Positions 17,965 through 26,451 of a stretch of DNA of 64,000 nucleotides are shown in pieces (the stretch's first letter is position 1; every line of letters starts with the position of its first letter). The stretch is from NCBI RefSeq assembly GCF_000211835.1, contig NZ_AEGR01000032.1, positions 1 through 64,000 on the forward strand. The letters run 5' to 3'. The notes under the pieces are model-generated. The model did not search any database. It saw only the letters and a program-made list of their open reading frames with translations, and was not told the origin of the DNA. The DNA comes from Hylemonella gracilis ATCC 19624. Its GTDB lineage: Bacteria; Pseudomonadota; Gammaproteobacteria; Burkholderiales; Burkholderiaceae_C. The position numbers and the translations under genes were made by a program.

Positions 17965-19017
17965 TCAAACCAGACTTTGTTGCAGGCCCTGCACCAAGAT
18001 GTCCTTGGGCAGGTCGATGCCGATGAACACCATCTTGGAAAGACGCTGCTCCTGAGGGCCCCACTCAGGTCCCAAGTCGCTGCCCATCAGCTGGTGGACG
18101 CCCTGGAAAATCACCTTGCGGTCCGTGCCCTTCATGTTCAGCACGCCCTTGTAGCGCAACATGCGCGGACCGTAGATGTTGACGATCGCCCCGAGGAAGT
18201 CTTCCAGCTTGGCCGGGTCGAAAGCCCGCTCGGACTTGAAGACGAAGCTCTTCACATCGTCGTCGTGATGGTGGTGGTGCGGGTGGTCGCAGTGCTCGCC
18301 GTGCTCATGATCGTGATGGTGGTGATCATGATCATGTCCGTGGTCATGGTCGTGCTCGTCGGCATTCAGGAAATCCGGATCGATCTCCAGCTTGGCGTTG
18401 AGGTTGAAGCCACGCAGGTCAAACACCTCGGAGATCGGCACCGCGCCGAAGTGCACGGCCTTCTGCGGTGCGCGCGGATTCATGTGCTTGAGGCGGTGGA
18501 TCAGGGCCTCCACCTCCTCCTTGGCGACCAGATCGGTCTTGCTCAGGAAGATCTGATCGGCGAAGCCCACCTGCCGGCGAGCCTCCTGGCGCTCGTCCAG
18601 CTGCTGGTTCGCGTGCTTGGCGTCCACCAGGGTGATGATGGAATCCAGCAGATAGCTCTCGGCAATCTCATCGTCCATGAAGAACGTCTGCGTCACCGGG
18701 CCGGGGTCGGCCAGCCCCGTGGTCTCGATCACGACGCGCTCGAAATCCAGCAGTCCCTGGCGCTTCTTGGCCGCCAGCAGCTGCAGCGTGGTGCGCAGGT
18801 CCTCGCGGATCGTGCAGCAAACGCAGCCGTTGTTGAGCTGGATGATTTGCTCCTCGGTGTCATTGACGAGGATTTCGTTGTCGATGCTTTCCTCGCCGAA
18901 TTCGTTCTCAACCACGGCGATCTTCTGTCCATGCGCTTCTTTCAGAACGCGCTGGAGCAAGGTGGTCTTGCCGGAACCGAGGAAGCCGGTGAGGATGGTG
19001 GCGGGAATCAGGGCCAT
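17965..19017 (-). CDS. CobW/ZNG1-type G3E GTPase, His-rich metal chaperone
   Basis: P-loop GTPase of the CobW/YjiA family, whose members transfer or chaperone zinc or cobalt. Walker A GFLGSGKTT is at residues 11-19, and the metal-binding CxCC motif is GCVCC (65-68). The G-domain continues through 'LSKTDLV'. A linker near residues 225-255 holds about 17 histidines mixed with aspartates, a likely metal sink. The C-terminal CobW domain ends normally at 350 residues. It precedes the zinc-independent DksA by 192 bp, suggesting a shared role in metal limitation. A 19-bp inverted repeat lies 70 bp upstream. Confidence 0.9.
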   Translation of the reverse strand: MALIPATILTGFLGSGKTTLLQRVLKEAHGQKIAVVENEFGEESIDNEILVNDTEEQIIQLNNGCVCCTIREDLRTTLQLLAAKKRQGLLDFERVVIETTGLADPGPVTQTFFMDDEIAESYLLDSIITLVDAKHANQQLDERQEARRQVGFADQIFLSKTDLVAKEEVEALIHRLKHMNPRAPQKAVHFGAVPISEVFDLRGFNLNAKLEIDPDFLNADEHDHDHGHDHDHHHHDHEHGEHCDHPHHHHHDDDVKSFVFKSERAFDPAKLEDFLGAIVNIYGPRMLRYKGVLNMKGTDRKVIFQGVHQLMGSDLGPEWGPQEQRLSKMVFIGIDLPKDILVQGLQQSLV

Positions 19018-19087
19018 GGTGGGTTTCGCAGACGGGAGTGAAGAAAGGCCGCCGCGGCAAAGGAGCGGCCCCTTGTTGGAAGGTGGG

Positions 19088-19106
19088 GAAGTTTAGCGAT
19101 TACTTC
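19088..19106. promoter_or_regulatory. Inverted repeat GAAGT-N9-ACTTC upstream of cobW gene
   Basis: A 5-bp-armed inverted repeat in the spacer between rlmI and the CobW gene, about 70 bp before the CobW start. Position and AT-rich centre fit a metal-responsive operator such as Zur, but the arms are short and the core is not symmetric. Confidence 0.25.
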
Positions 19107-19143
19107 AAGAGCCTGCCCGCGAGCGTTCGAACCATGAGCGACA

Positions 19144-20325
19144 TCACTTCTTCATCACCACCAAGCCTTTGAGGTACTCCCCTTCCGGGAACGCCAGCGT
19201 CATCGGGTGGTCGGGCGCGCCACCCAAGCGTTCCTGGATGTAGCCGTCCACGCCCGCGTCCGCGCCAGCGGACGCCACGATCTTGTGGAACAGTTCAACG
19301 CCGATGCCGCCCGAGCAGGAGAACGTGAACAGCACGCCGCCAGGCTCCAGCAGCTTGAAGGCGAGGCGGTTGATGTCCTTGTAGGCACGGGCCGCGCGCT
19401 CGGCGTGGGTCACGGTGGGGGCGAACTTGGGCGGGTCCAGGATGATGGCGTCAAAGCGGCGACCCTCGTCGGCAAAGCGGCGCAGGCTGGCGTTCACATC
19501 GGCATCCAGGAATTCACAGCGCTGCTGGTCCAGCCCGTTGAGCGCCACGTTCGCGCGCGCCTGCGTCAGCGCGGGGCCAGACGAGTCGATGGAGGTGACG
19601 TGAGCAGCCCCGCCAGTCAGGGCGGCCACGGTGAAGCCTCCGGTGTAGCAATAACAATTCAGAACTTTCTGGAACCGCAGGCGCCGTGTGAAATCGCTGA
19701 ACCGCTTGCGGCTGTCTCTCTGGTCGAGGTAAAAGCCAGTCTTGTGACCCAGCGCGATGTCCAAGCCCAACTTCCAGTCGTGTTCCCGAAGGATCAGCGA
19801 GGTGTCTCCCTGTCCGCGCAGCCAGCCAGTGACCTCGGGCAAGCCCTCCAGCCCGCGGGCGCTGGCATCCGACCGTTCGTAAAGACGACTCAAACCCGTT
19901 TCGATCAGCAAGGCATCGGCCAACACGTCCTTCCAGCGCTCCACGCCAGCGCTGGTGAACTGCGCAACCAGGGTCTCTCCATAGCGATCGACAATCAATC
20001 CAGGCAAGCCATCGGCTTCGCCGTGCACCAGACGCAGTCCGTCGCTGTCAATCGCGAAACGCGCGCGCGCTCGAACGGCGGCGCCCACGCGCTGGCGCAG
20101 GAAGTCCGGGTCAATCCGCTGTCGCTCGTCGAAGCTCCAGACTCGAGCACGAATCTTGGACTGCGGGCTGTACGCCGCCCAGGCCAGGAAATCGCCCGCC
20201 ATGGATTCCACGCGCACGGTTTCGCCCATGTCCCCGCCGCCCTTGGCGATGGCCGACTCAAACAACCACGGATGCTGGCGCTGCAGGGCGCGATCCTTGC
20301 CCTCTTTGATGCGTATGACTTTCAT
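19144..20325 (-). CDS. rlmI: RlmI-type 23S rRNA m5C methyltransferase
   Basis: Class I SAM-dependent methyltransferase; E. coli RlmI makes m5C1962 in 23S rRNA. The N-terminal PUA-like domain starts [20 protein letters not shown]. It is followed by the central EEHD-like domain ('[12 protein letters not shown]'), the SAM loop '[14 protein letters not shown]', and the catalytic 'LDPPKFAP' plus 'TFSCSGG' cysteine motif. The ATG at 20325 is preferred over a longer frame because it matches the PUA start. Length is 393 residues. It is divergent from the chemoreceptor gene. Confidence 0.9.
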   Translation of the reverse strand: MKVIRIKEGKDRALQRQHPWLFESAIAKGGGDMGETVRVESMAGDFLAWAAYSPQSKIRARVWSFDERQRIDPDFLRQRVGAAVRARARFAIDSDGLRLVHGEADGLPGLIVDRYGETLVAQFTSAGVERWKDVLADALLIETGLSRLYERSDASARGLEGLPEVTGWLRGQGDTSLILREHDWKLGLDIALGHKTGFYLDQRDSRKRFSDFTRRLRFQKVLNCYCYTGGFTVAALTGGAAHVTSIDSSGPALTQARANVALNGLDQQRCEFLDADVNASLRRFADEGRRFDAIILDPPKFAPTVTHAERAARAYKDINRLAFKLLEPGGVLFTFSCSGGIGVELFHKIVASAGADAGVDGYIQERLGGAPDHPMTLAFPEGEYLKGLVVMKK

Positions 20326-20474
20326 GGGGCCCGATTGTCGCGGCTCTCGCAACGAGGATTGCGGCGCCCGCCGCGCCGGGGAAGAACGACGGTGAAAGTC
20401 CGGGGCTTTCCCGGACTATGCATCGTCCCCGCTTGGGCATAGAGTGCCCGGTATACAACACGGAGACGCGCACC

Positions 20475-22139
20475 ATGCGCATCAAGGATTTGCAGATTGG
20501 CGCCCAGCTCATGGGCGGCTTCATACTGGTGCTGGCGCTGGCCGCCGCGCAGGCCTTGTATGCCATCTACGGCACCCGGTCGCTGAACGACAACGCTCGC
20601 CAGATGGCCGAGCGCTGGTTGCCGGCGACGCAGCACGCGGGCACCTTGCACGCCGAGGTCAACCTGCTGCGCGCCGCGCAGTTCCAGCATGTGCTGACTT
20701 TTGGCGAAGACGAGCGGCGCGTGCTCGAAAAGCAGATGGAAGACATGCGCAAGGCCATCGACCAAGAGATGCAAAGCCTCGCCCCTTTTTTCACCGACGG
20801 CGTGCAACAGCAAACACTGGCCGCCTTGCAAGAGGCCTGGAAACAATACAAGACCCAGCAGGAAGAGATCGTCAGCCTGGCCCGCCAACGCCGTGACGAG
20901 GAGGCGCTGGACATCCTCAAGGGACAGGCACTGCGCACCTTTGGCAGCCTGACCACGGAAGTCGGCAAGCTCGGCGAACAGGCCCGACTGGGCGCCGGCG
21001 AAGCCCATGCCGAGAACAGCGCCGTGCGCGACCGTGTGCTGTATGGCAACCTCGGCTCCCTGGTGCTGACCTGCGCGCTTGGGCTGTTGATCGGCCACGC
21101 CCTCAGCCGCCGCATCTCCGGTGGTGCGCGTCACGCCGCTCAGTTGGCGCTGCGCGTGGCCCAGGGGGATTTGAGCGCGCCGATCCAGCCCAATACACGC
21201 GATGAATTCGGGCAATTGCTCCAAGCCCTGCTGGAGATGCAGACTGCGCTGACGAACCTGGTTGCCAGGGTGCGGGCGGGCAGCGAAGCCGTTTCCATGG
21301 CCAGCGCCGAAATCGCCGAAGGCAACCAAGACCTGAGCGCTCGCACCGAAGCGCAGGCCAGTTCACTCGAGCAAACCGCTGCCTCGATGGAACAACTGGG
21401 CAGCACCGTCAAACAGAACGCGGCCAACGCGGTGCAGGCCAATCAGTACGCGCAGGAAGCCTCCGCCGTCGCGGCGCAAGGCGGAGAAGTGGTGTCGCAG
21501 GTCGTCGAGACCATGAAGGGCATCAGCGAGGCGAGCAAGAAGATCGCCGACATCATCAGTGTGATCGACGGCATCGCTTTCCAAACCAATATCCTCGCGC
21601 TGAACGCGGCGGTGGAGGCGGCTCGCGCGGGTGAGCAGGGCCGTGGCTTCGCCGTGGTGGCGGGCGAGGTTCGTGCCCTGGCGGGACGCAGCGCGGACGC
21701 CGCCAAGGAGATCAAGAACCTGATCACCGCCAGCGTCGTGCAGGTGGAACAGGGCGCGAGCCTGGTGGATCAGGCCGGCAGCACCATGGGCAAGGTGGTG
21801 GACAGCATTCGGCGAGTCACCGAGATCATGGGCGAGATCAGCGCCGCGAGCGCCGAACAGAGCGATGGCGTGGCGCAGGTCGAGGAAGCCATCACCAACA
21901 TGGACAAGACCACGCAGCAGAACGCCGCGCTGGTGGAAGAGATGGCCGCGGCGACGAACAGCATGAAGACCCAGGCCCAGGCGCTGGTGCGCACGGTCGG
22001 AGTGTTCAGGCTCAAAGACGGCACGCCGGTCCCGATGGCCTTGACGGGTCCCGACGATTCGCCGGATGCCGACGAGGCAGACCCAACGCGGTTGCCATTG
22101 GCGGATGTCCCCCAATTGCCCATGTCCGGCAACCCCTGA
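20475..22139 (+). CDS. Methyl-accepting chemotaxis protein (chemoreceptor)
   Basis: Inner-membrane chemoreceptor signalling to CheA/CheW. Transmembrane helix 1 is at residues 11-31, and a helical periplasmic sensor of about 160 residues matches the four-helix-bundle type. Helix 2 is near 193-212, followed by HAMP and the signalling domain with the invariant hairpin tip '[20 protein letters not shown]'. There is no NWETF tether for CheR/CheB. The ligand is not predictable. The ATG at 20475 has GGAG nine bases upstream. The upstream spacer holds an AGTCCGGG hairpin (20397-20417). No che genes are in the window. Confidence 0.95.
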   Translation: MRIKDLQIGAQLMGGFILVLALAAAQALYAIYGTRSLNDNARQMAERWLPATQHAGTLHAEVNLLRAAQFQHVLTFGEDERRVLEKQMEDMRKAIDQEMQSLAPFFTDGVQQQTLAALQEAWKQYKTQQEEIVSLARQRRDEEALDILKGQALRTFGSLTTEVGKLGEQARLGAGEAHAENSAVRDRVLYGNLGSLVLTCALGLLIGHALSRRISGGARHAAQLALRVAQGDLSAPIQPNTRDEFGQLLQALLEMQTALTNLVARVRAGSEAVSMASAEIAEGNQDLSARTEAQASSLEQTAASMEQLGSTVKQNAANAVQANQYAQEASAVAAQGGEVVSQVVETMKGISEASKKIADIISVIDGIAFQTNILALNAAVEAARAGEQGRGFAVVAGEVRALAGRSADAAKEIKNLITASVVQVEQGASLVDQAGSTMGKVVDSIRRVTEIMGEISAASAEQSDGVAQVEEAITNMDKTTQQNAALVEEMAAATNSMKTQAQALVRTVGVFRLKDGTPVPMALTGPDDSPDADEADPTRLPLADVPQLPMSGNP

Positions 22140-22150
22140 AAACCCAGCAT

Positions 22151-22169
22151 GGCCCCTGAGTGAGGGGCC
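22151..22169. terminator. Short hairpin between convergent chemoreceptor and xerC
   Basis: GGCCCCT and AGGGGCC pair over 7 bp around a 5-nt loop, 12 bp after the chemoreceptor stop and just before the xerC stop. No clear U-tract follows on either strand, so it would be a weak bidirectional terminator. Confidence 0.4.
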
Positions 22170-22175
22170 CTTGCC

Positions 22176-23285
22176 TCACTTCTTTCCGCCGCGCTTGGGG
22201 TCGGACGTCTGACCCAACTTGGCGCGCGGATGCGCGTCGTCATAGGCCCGCGCGAGATGTTGGAAGTCCAGGCGCGTGTAGACCTGGGTGGTGCCGATGT
22301 TGGCGTGACCCAACAACTCCTGGACCGCCCGCAAATCACCACTGGATTGCAAAACATGACTGGCAAAGGAATGGCGCAGCATGTGCGGATGCACCGGCGT
22401 GGCCAGCCCCGCGAGGAGGCTGCGCCGCTTCAAGCGCTGCCAGATCGATTGCGGCGTGAGGCGCGTGCCATTGCGGCCGATGAAAAGCGCGGTTTGCCCA
22501 TCCTGCAGGGCGGCGGCTGACACCCCCTGCCCGCGCACCTCCAACCACTGCAGCAAGGCCTTGCGGGCGGCGGTGCCCACGGGCACGGCGCGGCGTTTGC
22601 CACCCTTGCCCTGGACTTCGACCTCCCCGGCCTGCAAGTCCAGCCAGCCCCTGCCCGCCTTGCGGGCGGCCTCGCTGGGGGCCACGTCCAGGCCGGTAAG
22701 CTCGCTCACGCGCAAGCCACTGCTGTAGAGCAGTTCGGTCATCGCCGCGTCACGGGCGCTGAACCAGGGATCGTCGTCCAACGCATCACCCTGAGGTGTG
22801 TCCGCCCCGGACTCGCCTCCCCGATAACTGGCGAGCCGCACCGCATCGTCCACGCTCAAGGCCTTCGGCAGCGGCTTGGCCGCCTTGGGCGCGCGCACGT
22901 CCTGCACGGGGTTGCTGGTGATGTATCCCTGCCGTCCGAGCCAGGCATAGAAGCCACGCCACCCGGACAGGATGAGGGCAATGCCGCGGCCGCTGCGGCC
23001 GCCGGCGTGCATCTGGGCAATCCATCGCCGCACATGCGCGCTGTGAACCTGCAGCAGAGACACCCCCGCCTGGCGCGCGAACTCACCAAGCTTGTCCAGG
23101 TCCAGCGTGTACAGCTCGACCGTGCGCTGCGCGAGGCGTTTCTCGACGCGGACATGCGCCAGATACTGGAGGACCAGCGCATCTTCCGCCGCCGATGCGG
23201 CCCCGTGCGCGCGGGCCGCGGCGTCGCGCGTGGCATCCAGACCAGGCCCGGAGGCGGCACTCGGTTCAGGATGCGCCTGCGCCAC
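22176..23285 (-). CDS. xerC: XerC tyrosine recombinase
   Basis: Tyrosine recombinase resolving chromosome dimers at dif with XerD. The N-terminal SAM-like domain is 'FLQYLAHVRVEKRLAQRT' in style (near residue 50). Catalytic residues are recognisable: Arg in GLRVSELTGL, Lys in GKGGKRR, the HMLRHSFASH box, and His and Tyr in LGHANIGTTQVYTRLD. The GTG at 23285 sits just past the DUF484 stop with GAGGT eight bases upstream; the longer frame would lie inside DUF484. At 369 residues it is longer than E. coli XerC (298), with an acidic insertion near 'GADTPQGDALDDD'. The gene order dapF-DUF484-xerC is classical. Confidence 0.93.
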   Translation of the reverse strand: MAQAHPEPSAASGPGLDATRDAAARAHGAASAAEDALVLQYLAHVRVEKRLAQRTVELYTLDLDKLGEFARQAGVSLLQVHSAHVRRWIAQMHAGGRSGRGIALILSGWRGFYAWLGRQGYITSNPVQDVRAPKAAKPLPKALSVDDAVRLASYRGGESGADTPQGDALDDDPWFSARDAAMTELLYSSGLRVSELTGLDVAPSEAARKAGRGWLDLQAGEVEVQGKGGKRRAVPVGTAARKALLQWLEVRGQGVSAAALQDGQTALFIGRNGTRLTPQSIWQRLKRRSLLAGLATPVHPHMLRHSFASHVLQSSGDLRAVQELLGHANIGTTQVYTRLDFQHLARAYDDAHPRAKLGQTSDPKRGGKK

Positions 23286-23290
23286 GACCG

Positions 23291-23983
23291 CTACCTCAGG
23301 CGAGAGAGCGCCGCGCTCGCCACCTCGGCGATGCGAAGCAGGAAATCCGTGCCCATGGTGCTGGTGTAGCGCTGAGCATCCGGTGAGGCGAGCACGATCA
23401 GACCGATGGTGGCGGGCGAATCCAAAGCCTGTCCAGTACGTGTCACCGTCACTGCCGGTTCCAACGCGCGCAAAGGCAGCAGGGCCAGGGACACGGCCTG
23501 CTCGGGATGCGGCAGCCAAGCGGCGACTTCAAACCCGGTGTTCACCCCGCAAAAGGGTTCGCGCAAGGCATCGGCAAACTGCCGCACTTCCTCGGTGGCA
23601 CCCTGGGCCCAGGGTGCATCGCCATGCACTGGGGCCACGCCCCACACGCGCAAGGCCACCTGGGGAACGGCGAACTGCTGCTGGATGGACTCGGCGATGA
23701 GGTCGGGCACCCGCGTCGCGTCATGCTCCAGAAACAGATCACGCGACCACCGCAAGAGCCGGTCGGCCAGCACGGTGTTGTCCGCGCCATGGCGCAACAA
23801 CTCCATCAAACGCATCTCGAAGGCACGAATTTTCTCGCGCAGCAACTCAGCCTGGCGCTCTTGCAGGCTGACGGTGCGTCGGCTGTGCGGGCTGACGAGC
23901 ACGATTTCGGCCAGCGCATCCGCGTTGCGGTCAAAGAACGCCGGGTTGCCACGCAAGTAGCGAACGATTTCTTCTTCGGTCAT
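23291..23983 (-). CDS. DUF484 (YigA-like) protein
   Basis: A 230-residue cytoplasmic protein of the DUF484 family, a GAF-like fold of unknown function found between dapF and xerC in many proteobacteria. The family N-terminus MTEEEIVRYLRGNPAFFDRN is clear, a helical stretch rich in Glu/Arg follows (residues 40-75), and the GAF-like part ends with 'MGTDFLLRIAEV'. The ATG is 11 bp after the dapF stop, and the stop is 5 bp from the xerC GTG, so the three genes should be one transcript. Confidence 0.9.
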   Translation of the reverse strand: MTEEEIVRYLRGNPAFFDRNADALAEIVLVSPHSRRTVSLQERQAELLREKIRAFEMRLMELLRHGADNTVLADRLLRWSRDLFLEHDATRVPDLIAESIQQQFAVPQVALRVWGVAPVHGDAPWAQGATEEVRQFADALREPFCGVNTGFEVAAWLPHPEQAVSLALLPLRALEPAVTVTRTGQALDSPATIGLIVLASPDAQRYTSTMGTDFLLRIAEVASAALSRLR

Positions 23984-23994
23984 GGAAAGCAGTT

Positions 23995-24903
23995 TCAGGC
24001 TCGGGAATGCACAAGGTCTGGGTGAGACGCATCGGACACTTCCGGCACGTCGATTTCGCCGTGAAAAACCGTGGTGGCCGGGCCAGTCATCAGGACCGGA
24101 CGTCCCTCGCTCCACTCGATGGTCAACACGCCGCCTCGGGTGTGCACGTCAACGCGTGCCTCCAGCAAGCCCAGGCGGATACCGGCCACCACCGCGGCAC
24201 AGGCTCCGGTGCCGCAGGCCAGGGTCTCCCCCGCACCTCGCTCCCAGACGCGCAGCTTCACGCGATCACGGGCCACCACCTGCATGAACCCTGCGTTGAC
24301 CCGGCGCGGGAAACGGGCATGCTGCTCGATGCGCGGTCCCTGCTCACGCACGGGGGCGGCATCCACGTCGGCGACGATTTGCACCGCATGCGGATTCCCC
24401 ATGGACAGGACCGCCAGGTTCACCGGCACACCGTCCACGGACACCGGCCAGGTCTGCCAGGCGCCATGGGCGTTGCCTTGATCCAATGGCGTGAGGCCTT
24501 CGGCATCGAAGGGCACACGGACCAGGTCGAAGATCGGCGCCCCCATGTCTACGGTCACGCGGCCATCCAAGGTGATCCGAGGTTCGATCACGCCACCCAG
24601 GGTCTGGACACGGATGGACGGCTTCTCGCTCAAGCCTCGGTCATGCACGAAGCGGGCAAAGCAACGGGCCCCGTTGCCACATTGCTCGACCTCCGCCCCG
24701 TCGGCGTTGTGGATGACGTACTCGAAATCAATGCCCGGCGCGGGTGACGGGCGCACGCTCAGGATTTGGTCCGCGCCTACTCCGAAATGTCGGTCCGCCA
24801 GCCAGCGGTACTGGGCCGTGTTCAAACCCAGTTGGCCCTGGGTTTCATCGAGCACGACGAAGTCGTTGCCCGCACCCTGCATCTTGGTAAAGCGTATGCG
24901 CAT
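23995..24903 (-). CDS. dapF: DapF, diaminopimelate epimerase
   Basis: Converts LL- to meso-diaminopimelate, the residue MurE adds and the precursor of lysine. The two catalytic cysteines are seen in [13 protein letters not shown] and [10 protein letters not shown], and the N-terminal '[17 protein letters not shown]' is diagnostic. The ATG at 24903 was chosen on that match. Length is 302 residues against 274 in E. coli. First gene of the dapF-DUF484-xerC transcript. Confidence 0.97.
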   Translation of the reverse strand: MRIRFTKMQGAGNDFVVLDETQGQLGLNTAQYRWLADRHFGVGADQILSVRPSPAPGIDFEYVIHNADGAEVEQCGNGARCFARFVHDRGLSEKPSIRVQTLGGVIEPRITLDGRVTVDMGAPIFDLVRVPFDAEGLTPLDQGNAHGAWQTWPVSVDGVPVNLAVLSMGNPHAVQIVADVDAAPVREQGPRIEQHARFPRRVNAGFMQVVARDRVKLRVWERGAGETLACGTGACAAVVAGIRLGLLEARVDVHTRGGVLTIEWSEGRPVLMTGPATTVFHGEIDVPEVSDASHPDLVHSRA

Positions 24904-25139
24904 GGCGCAAATTATCGGGCAGACCGACAGGCTGGCCCCGATCGAGGCGTGGTGCGCTTGACGTGACAGGTCGGGGCACACGCCCACCTGGCTCACGCCA
25001 CCTGTTCTTGTTCTATCAGCGCCCAAACAAATCACTGCCAGACCTTCCCCCCGAGGGACCGGGCTGCACCACCCACCGCATGCCCCCTTGGCCGGATTTA
25101 CATAACTTTAAAGGCGCAAATTGTTAGCACACACTTTCA

Positions 25140-25241
25140 GGAATGACTAGTCAGCGACTGAAGAACTGAGCCATTCGCCAAAAAATCGCGGGAACACCTT
25201 GAAGTGGCGGGGAACTTCCCCATGTTGGAATGACTCAGTCC
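25140..25241. promoter_or_regulatory. Paired GGAATGACT sites in the dapF/Rrf2 spacer
   Basis: The 422-bp spacer 24904-25325 holds no gene. GGAATGACT occurs at 25140 and 25227, each followed by an inverted AGTC (TGACTAGTCA at 25144-25153; TGACTCAGTC at 25231-25240). Two like palindromes 87 bp apart upstream of a regulator suggest operators, possibly of the Rrf2 protein itself. The stretch 25098-25130 is AT-rich and may hold the promoter, but no convincing -35/-10 pair was found. Confidence 0.35.
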
Positions 25242-25325
25242 ACCACCGACTGGGTTGAGCGCGTCCGAATTGTTTGCTTGCTCGGTCGGGTTCGTTGTCA
25301 ATGGCTTAGAGAAAAGGAGTTCCCC

Positions 25326-25898
25326 ATGCGTCTGAGCGCCAAAAGCCGCTTCGCCGTCGCCGCCATGATTGACCTCGCCCTGCGCGAGGCCGCAGGCCCC
25401 GTGCCGCTGAACTCCATCGGCCAACGCCTGCAGATTTCCCTGTCCTATCTGGAGCAGCTGTTTTCCAAGCTGCGCCGCGCCAACTTGGTGGAGAGCACCC
25501 GGGGTCCGGGCGGCGGCTACACCCTGGGCCGCAGCGCGCAACGCGTCAGCGTGGCCGACATCATCCGAGCCGTGGAAGGCGCTCAGGAGCTGATGGGCGA
25601 GGAAGTCGCCGATGCCGGTGAAGCCGGACTGCAACTCACGCGCGATCTATGGTCGGGCCTGAGCAGCCGCATGATGGACCACATGGAAGGCATCAAGCTG
25701 CACCAGCTCTGCGAAGAGCAACGCTCCAAGGGCGTGGACCTGGGCGCGGATGTGAACGCGCAACCCGCGACTGCGCGCGGCATCACCCAGACGCGTCGCG
25801 GCATCTTCGCGCCCCGGCCGGTGGAACGCCTGCGTACCACGGCACCGAATTCGGTGTTCGCACTGGGCGCGGCCCTGGCCGCCGCATCGAAGTCCTGA
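25326..25898 (+). CDS. Rrf2-family regulator, IscR-like but lacking cluster cysteines
   Basis: A 190-residue winged-helix regulator. The DNA-binding part is very like IscR ('MRLSAKSRFAVAAMIDLAL', 'QISLSYLEQLFSKLRRANLVESTRGPGGGY'). In IscR three cysteines bind [2Fe-2S] around residues 92-104. Here that stretch reads ELMGEEVADAGEAGLQL with no cysteine, and the only Cys lies later (LCEEQ). An unusual basic C-terminal tail of about 50 residues follows. No isc or suf genes are adjacent. It is either a cluster-independent paralogue or senses something else. AAGGAG precedes the ATG. Confidence 0.85.
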   Translation: MRLSAKSRFAVAAMIDLALREAAGPVPLNSIGQRLQISLSYLEQLFSKLRRANLVESTRGPGGGYTLGRSAQRVSVADIIRAVEGAQELMGEEVADAGEAGLQLTRDLWSGLSSRMMDHMEGIKLHQLCEEQRSKGVDLGADVNAQPATARGITQTRRGIFAPRPVERLRTTAPNSVFALGAALAAASKS

Positions 25899-25946
25899 GA
25901 TTGCGCCCATCGCGCCGGCATGGCGCCCGGCGCATGATTCGTCACG

Positions 25947-25980
25947 AAAAAGGCTGGCACTGTCCAGCCTTTTTCGTCTT
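25947..25980 (+). terminator. Rho-independent terminator after the Rrf2 gene
   Basis: AAAAAGGCTGG (25947-25957) pairs with CCAGCCTTTTT (25964-25974) around a 6-nt loop, followed by TCGTCTT. The A- and T-runs make it bidirectional, so it could also end rnpB transcripts coming from the other side. Confidence 0.85.
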
Positions 25981-26017
25981 GGCGCTTTCAATCCGGGCGG
26001 GTGCACGCAAAAGTGTG

Positions 26018-26370
26018 AAGTCGGCCTGTAAGCCGGATTCTGTGCATCACGGTCGCCCGTGACGTGACCGCCATTCATCTGGGCCGCCGGTCACCCATGC
26101 GGCTCGGTGCCACCTACCCGCACACTCGGGGGGCCCCGTCATCGTGTGCCTATTTGGTGTTGCTGCGCGTAGAGATTGCCCGTTTCACCCACCTTGGTGC
26201 TTGTGTCTCGGGCTTGCGCCCTCGGCGCGGCCCCAAGGTGACTCGTCTCTGTTGCTCTGATCCTCACCTCGCGGTGGAGAGGTGTTACCTCCTACGCTGC
26301 CCTGCGCAGTCCGGACGTTCCTCCAGCACCAGGTTTCCCTGATCGTGCCAGCGGCGGTCCAGCCGACTTC
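26018..26370 (-). ncRNA. rnpB: RNase P RNA, bacterial class A
   Basis: The catalytic RNA that removes 5' leaders from tRNA precursors. The ends pair: AAGTCGGC at the 5' end and GGCCGACTT at the 3' end form P1. The universal core is recognised on the minus strand: GGAGGAACGTCCGGAC (26324-26309) and, near the 3' end, ACAGAATCCGGCTTA (about 26047-26033). The GAGGAA and ACAGAA halves form P4. Length is about 353 nt. The ends are placed by the P1 helix and may shift by a few bases. Confidence 0.93.
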
Positions 26371-26379
26371 ACGGGCGGC

Positions 26380-26385
26380 ATTATC
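26380..26385 (-). promoter_or_regulatory. Candidate -10 box of rnpB
   Basis: GATAAT on the minus strand, placed so that transcription would begin about 26372, next to the P1 helix. No matching -35 box was found at 16-18 nt. Confidence 0.45.
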
Positions 26386-26451
26386 CCCCGCCTTATCATT
26401 CAGACTTTGCATCACCTCTTTCTGCTTGATCACCACAAGCCCGAGGAATCC

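Noticed and set aside
20397-20417. AGTCCGGG hairpin as a riboswitch or terminator
   Set aside because: Only one 8-bp stem, no U-tract and no recognised aptamer; it lies between divergent genes.
25137-25634. Minus-strand open frame opposite the Rrf2 gene
   Set aside because: Shadow of the regulator and its leader; no domain, and it would remove the regulator's own promoter region.
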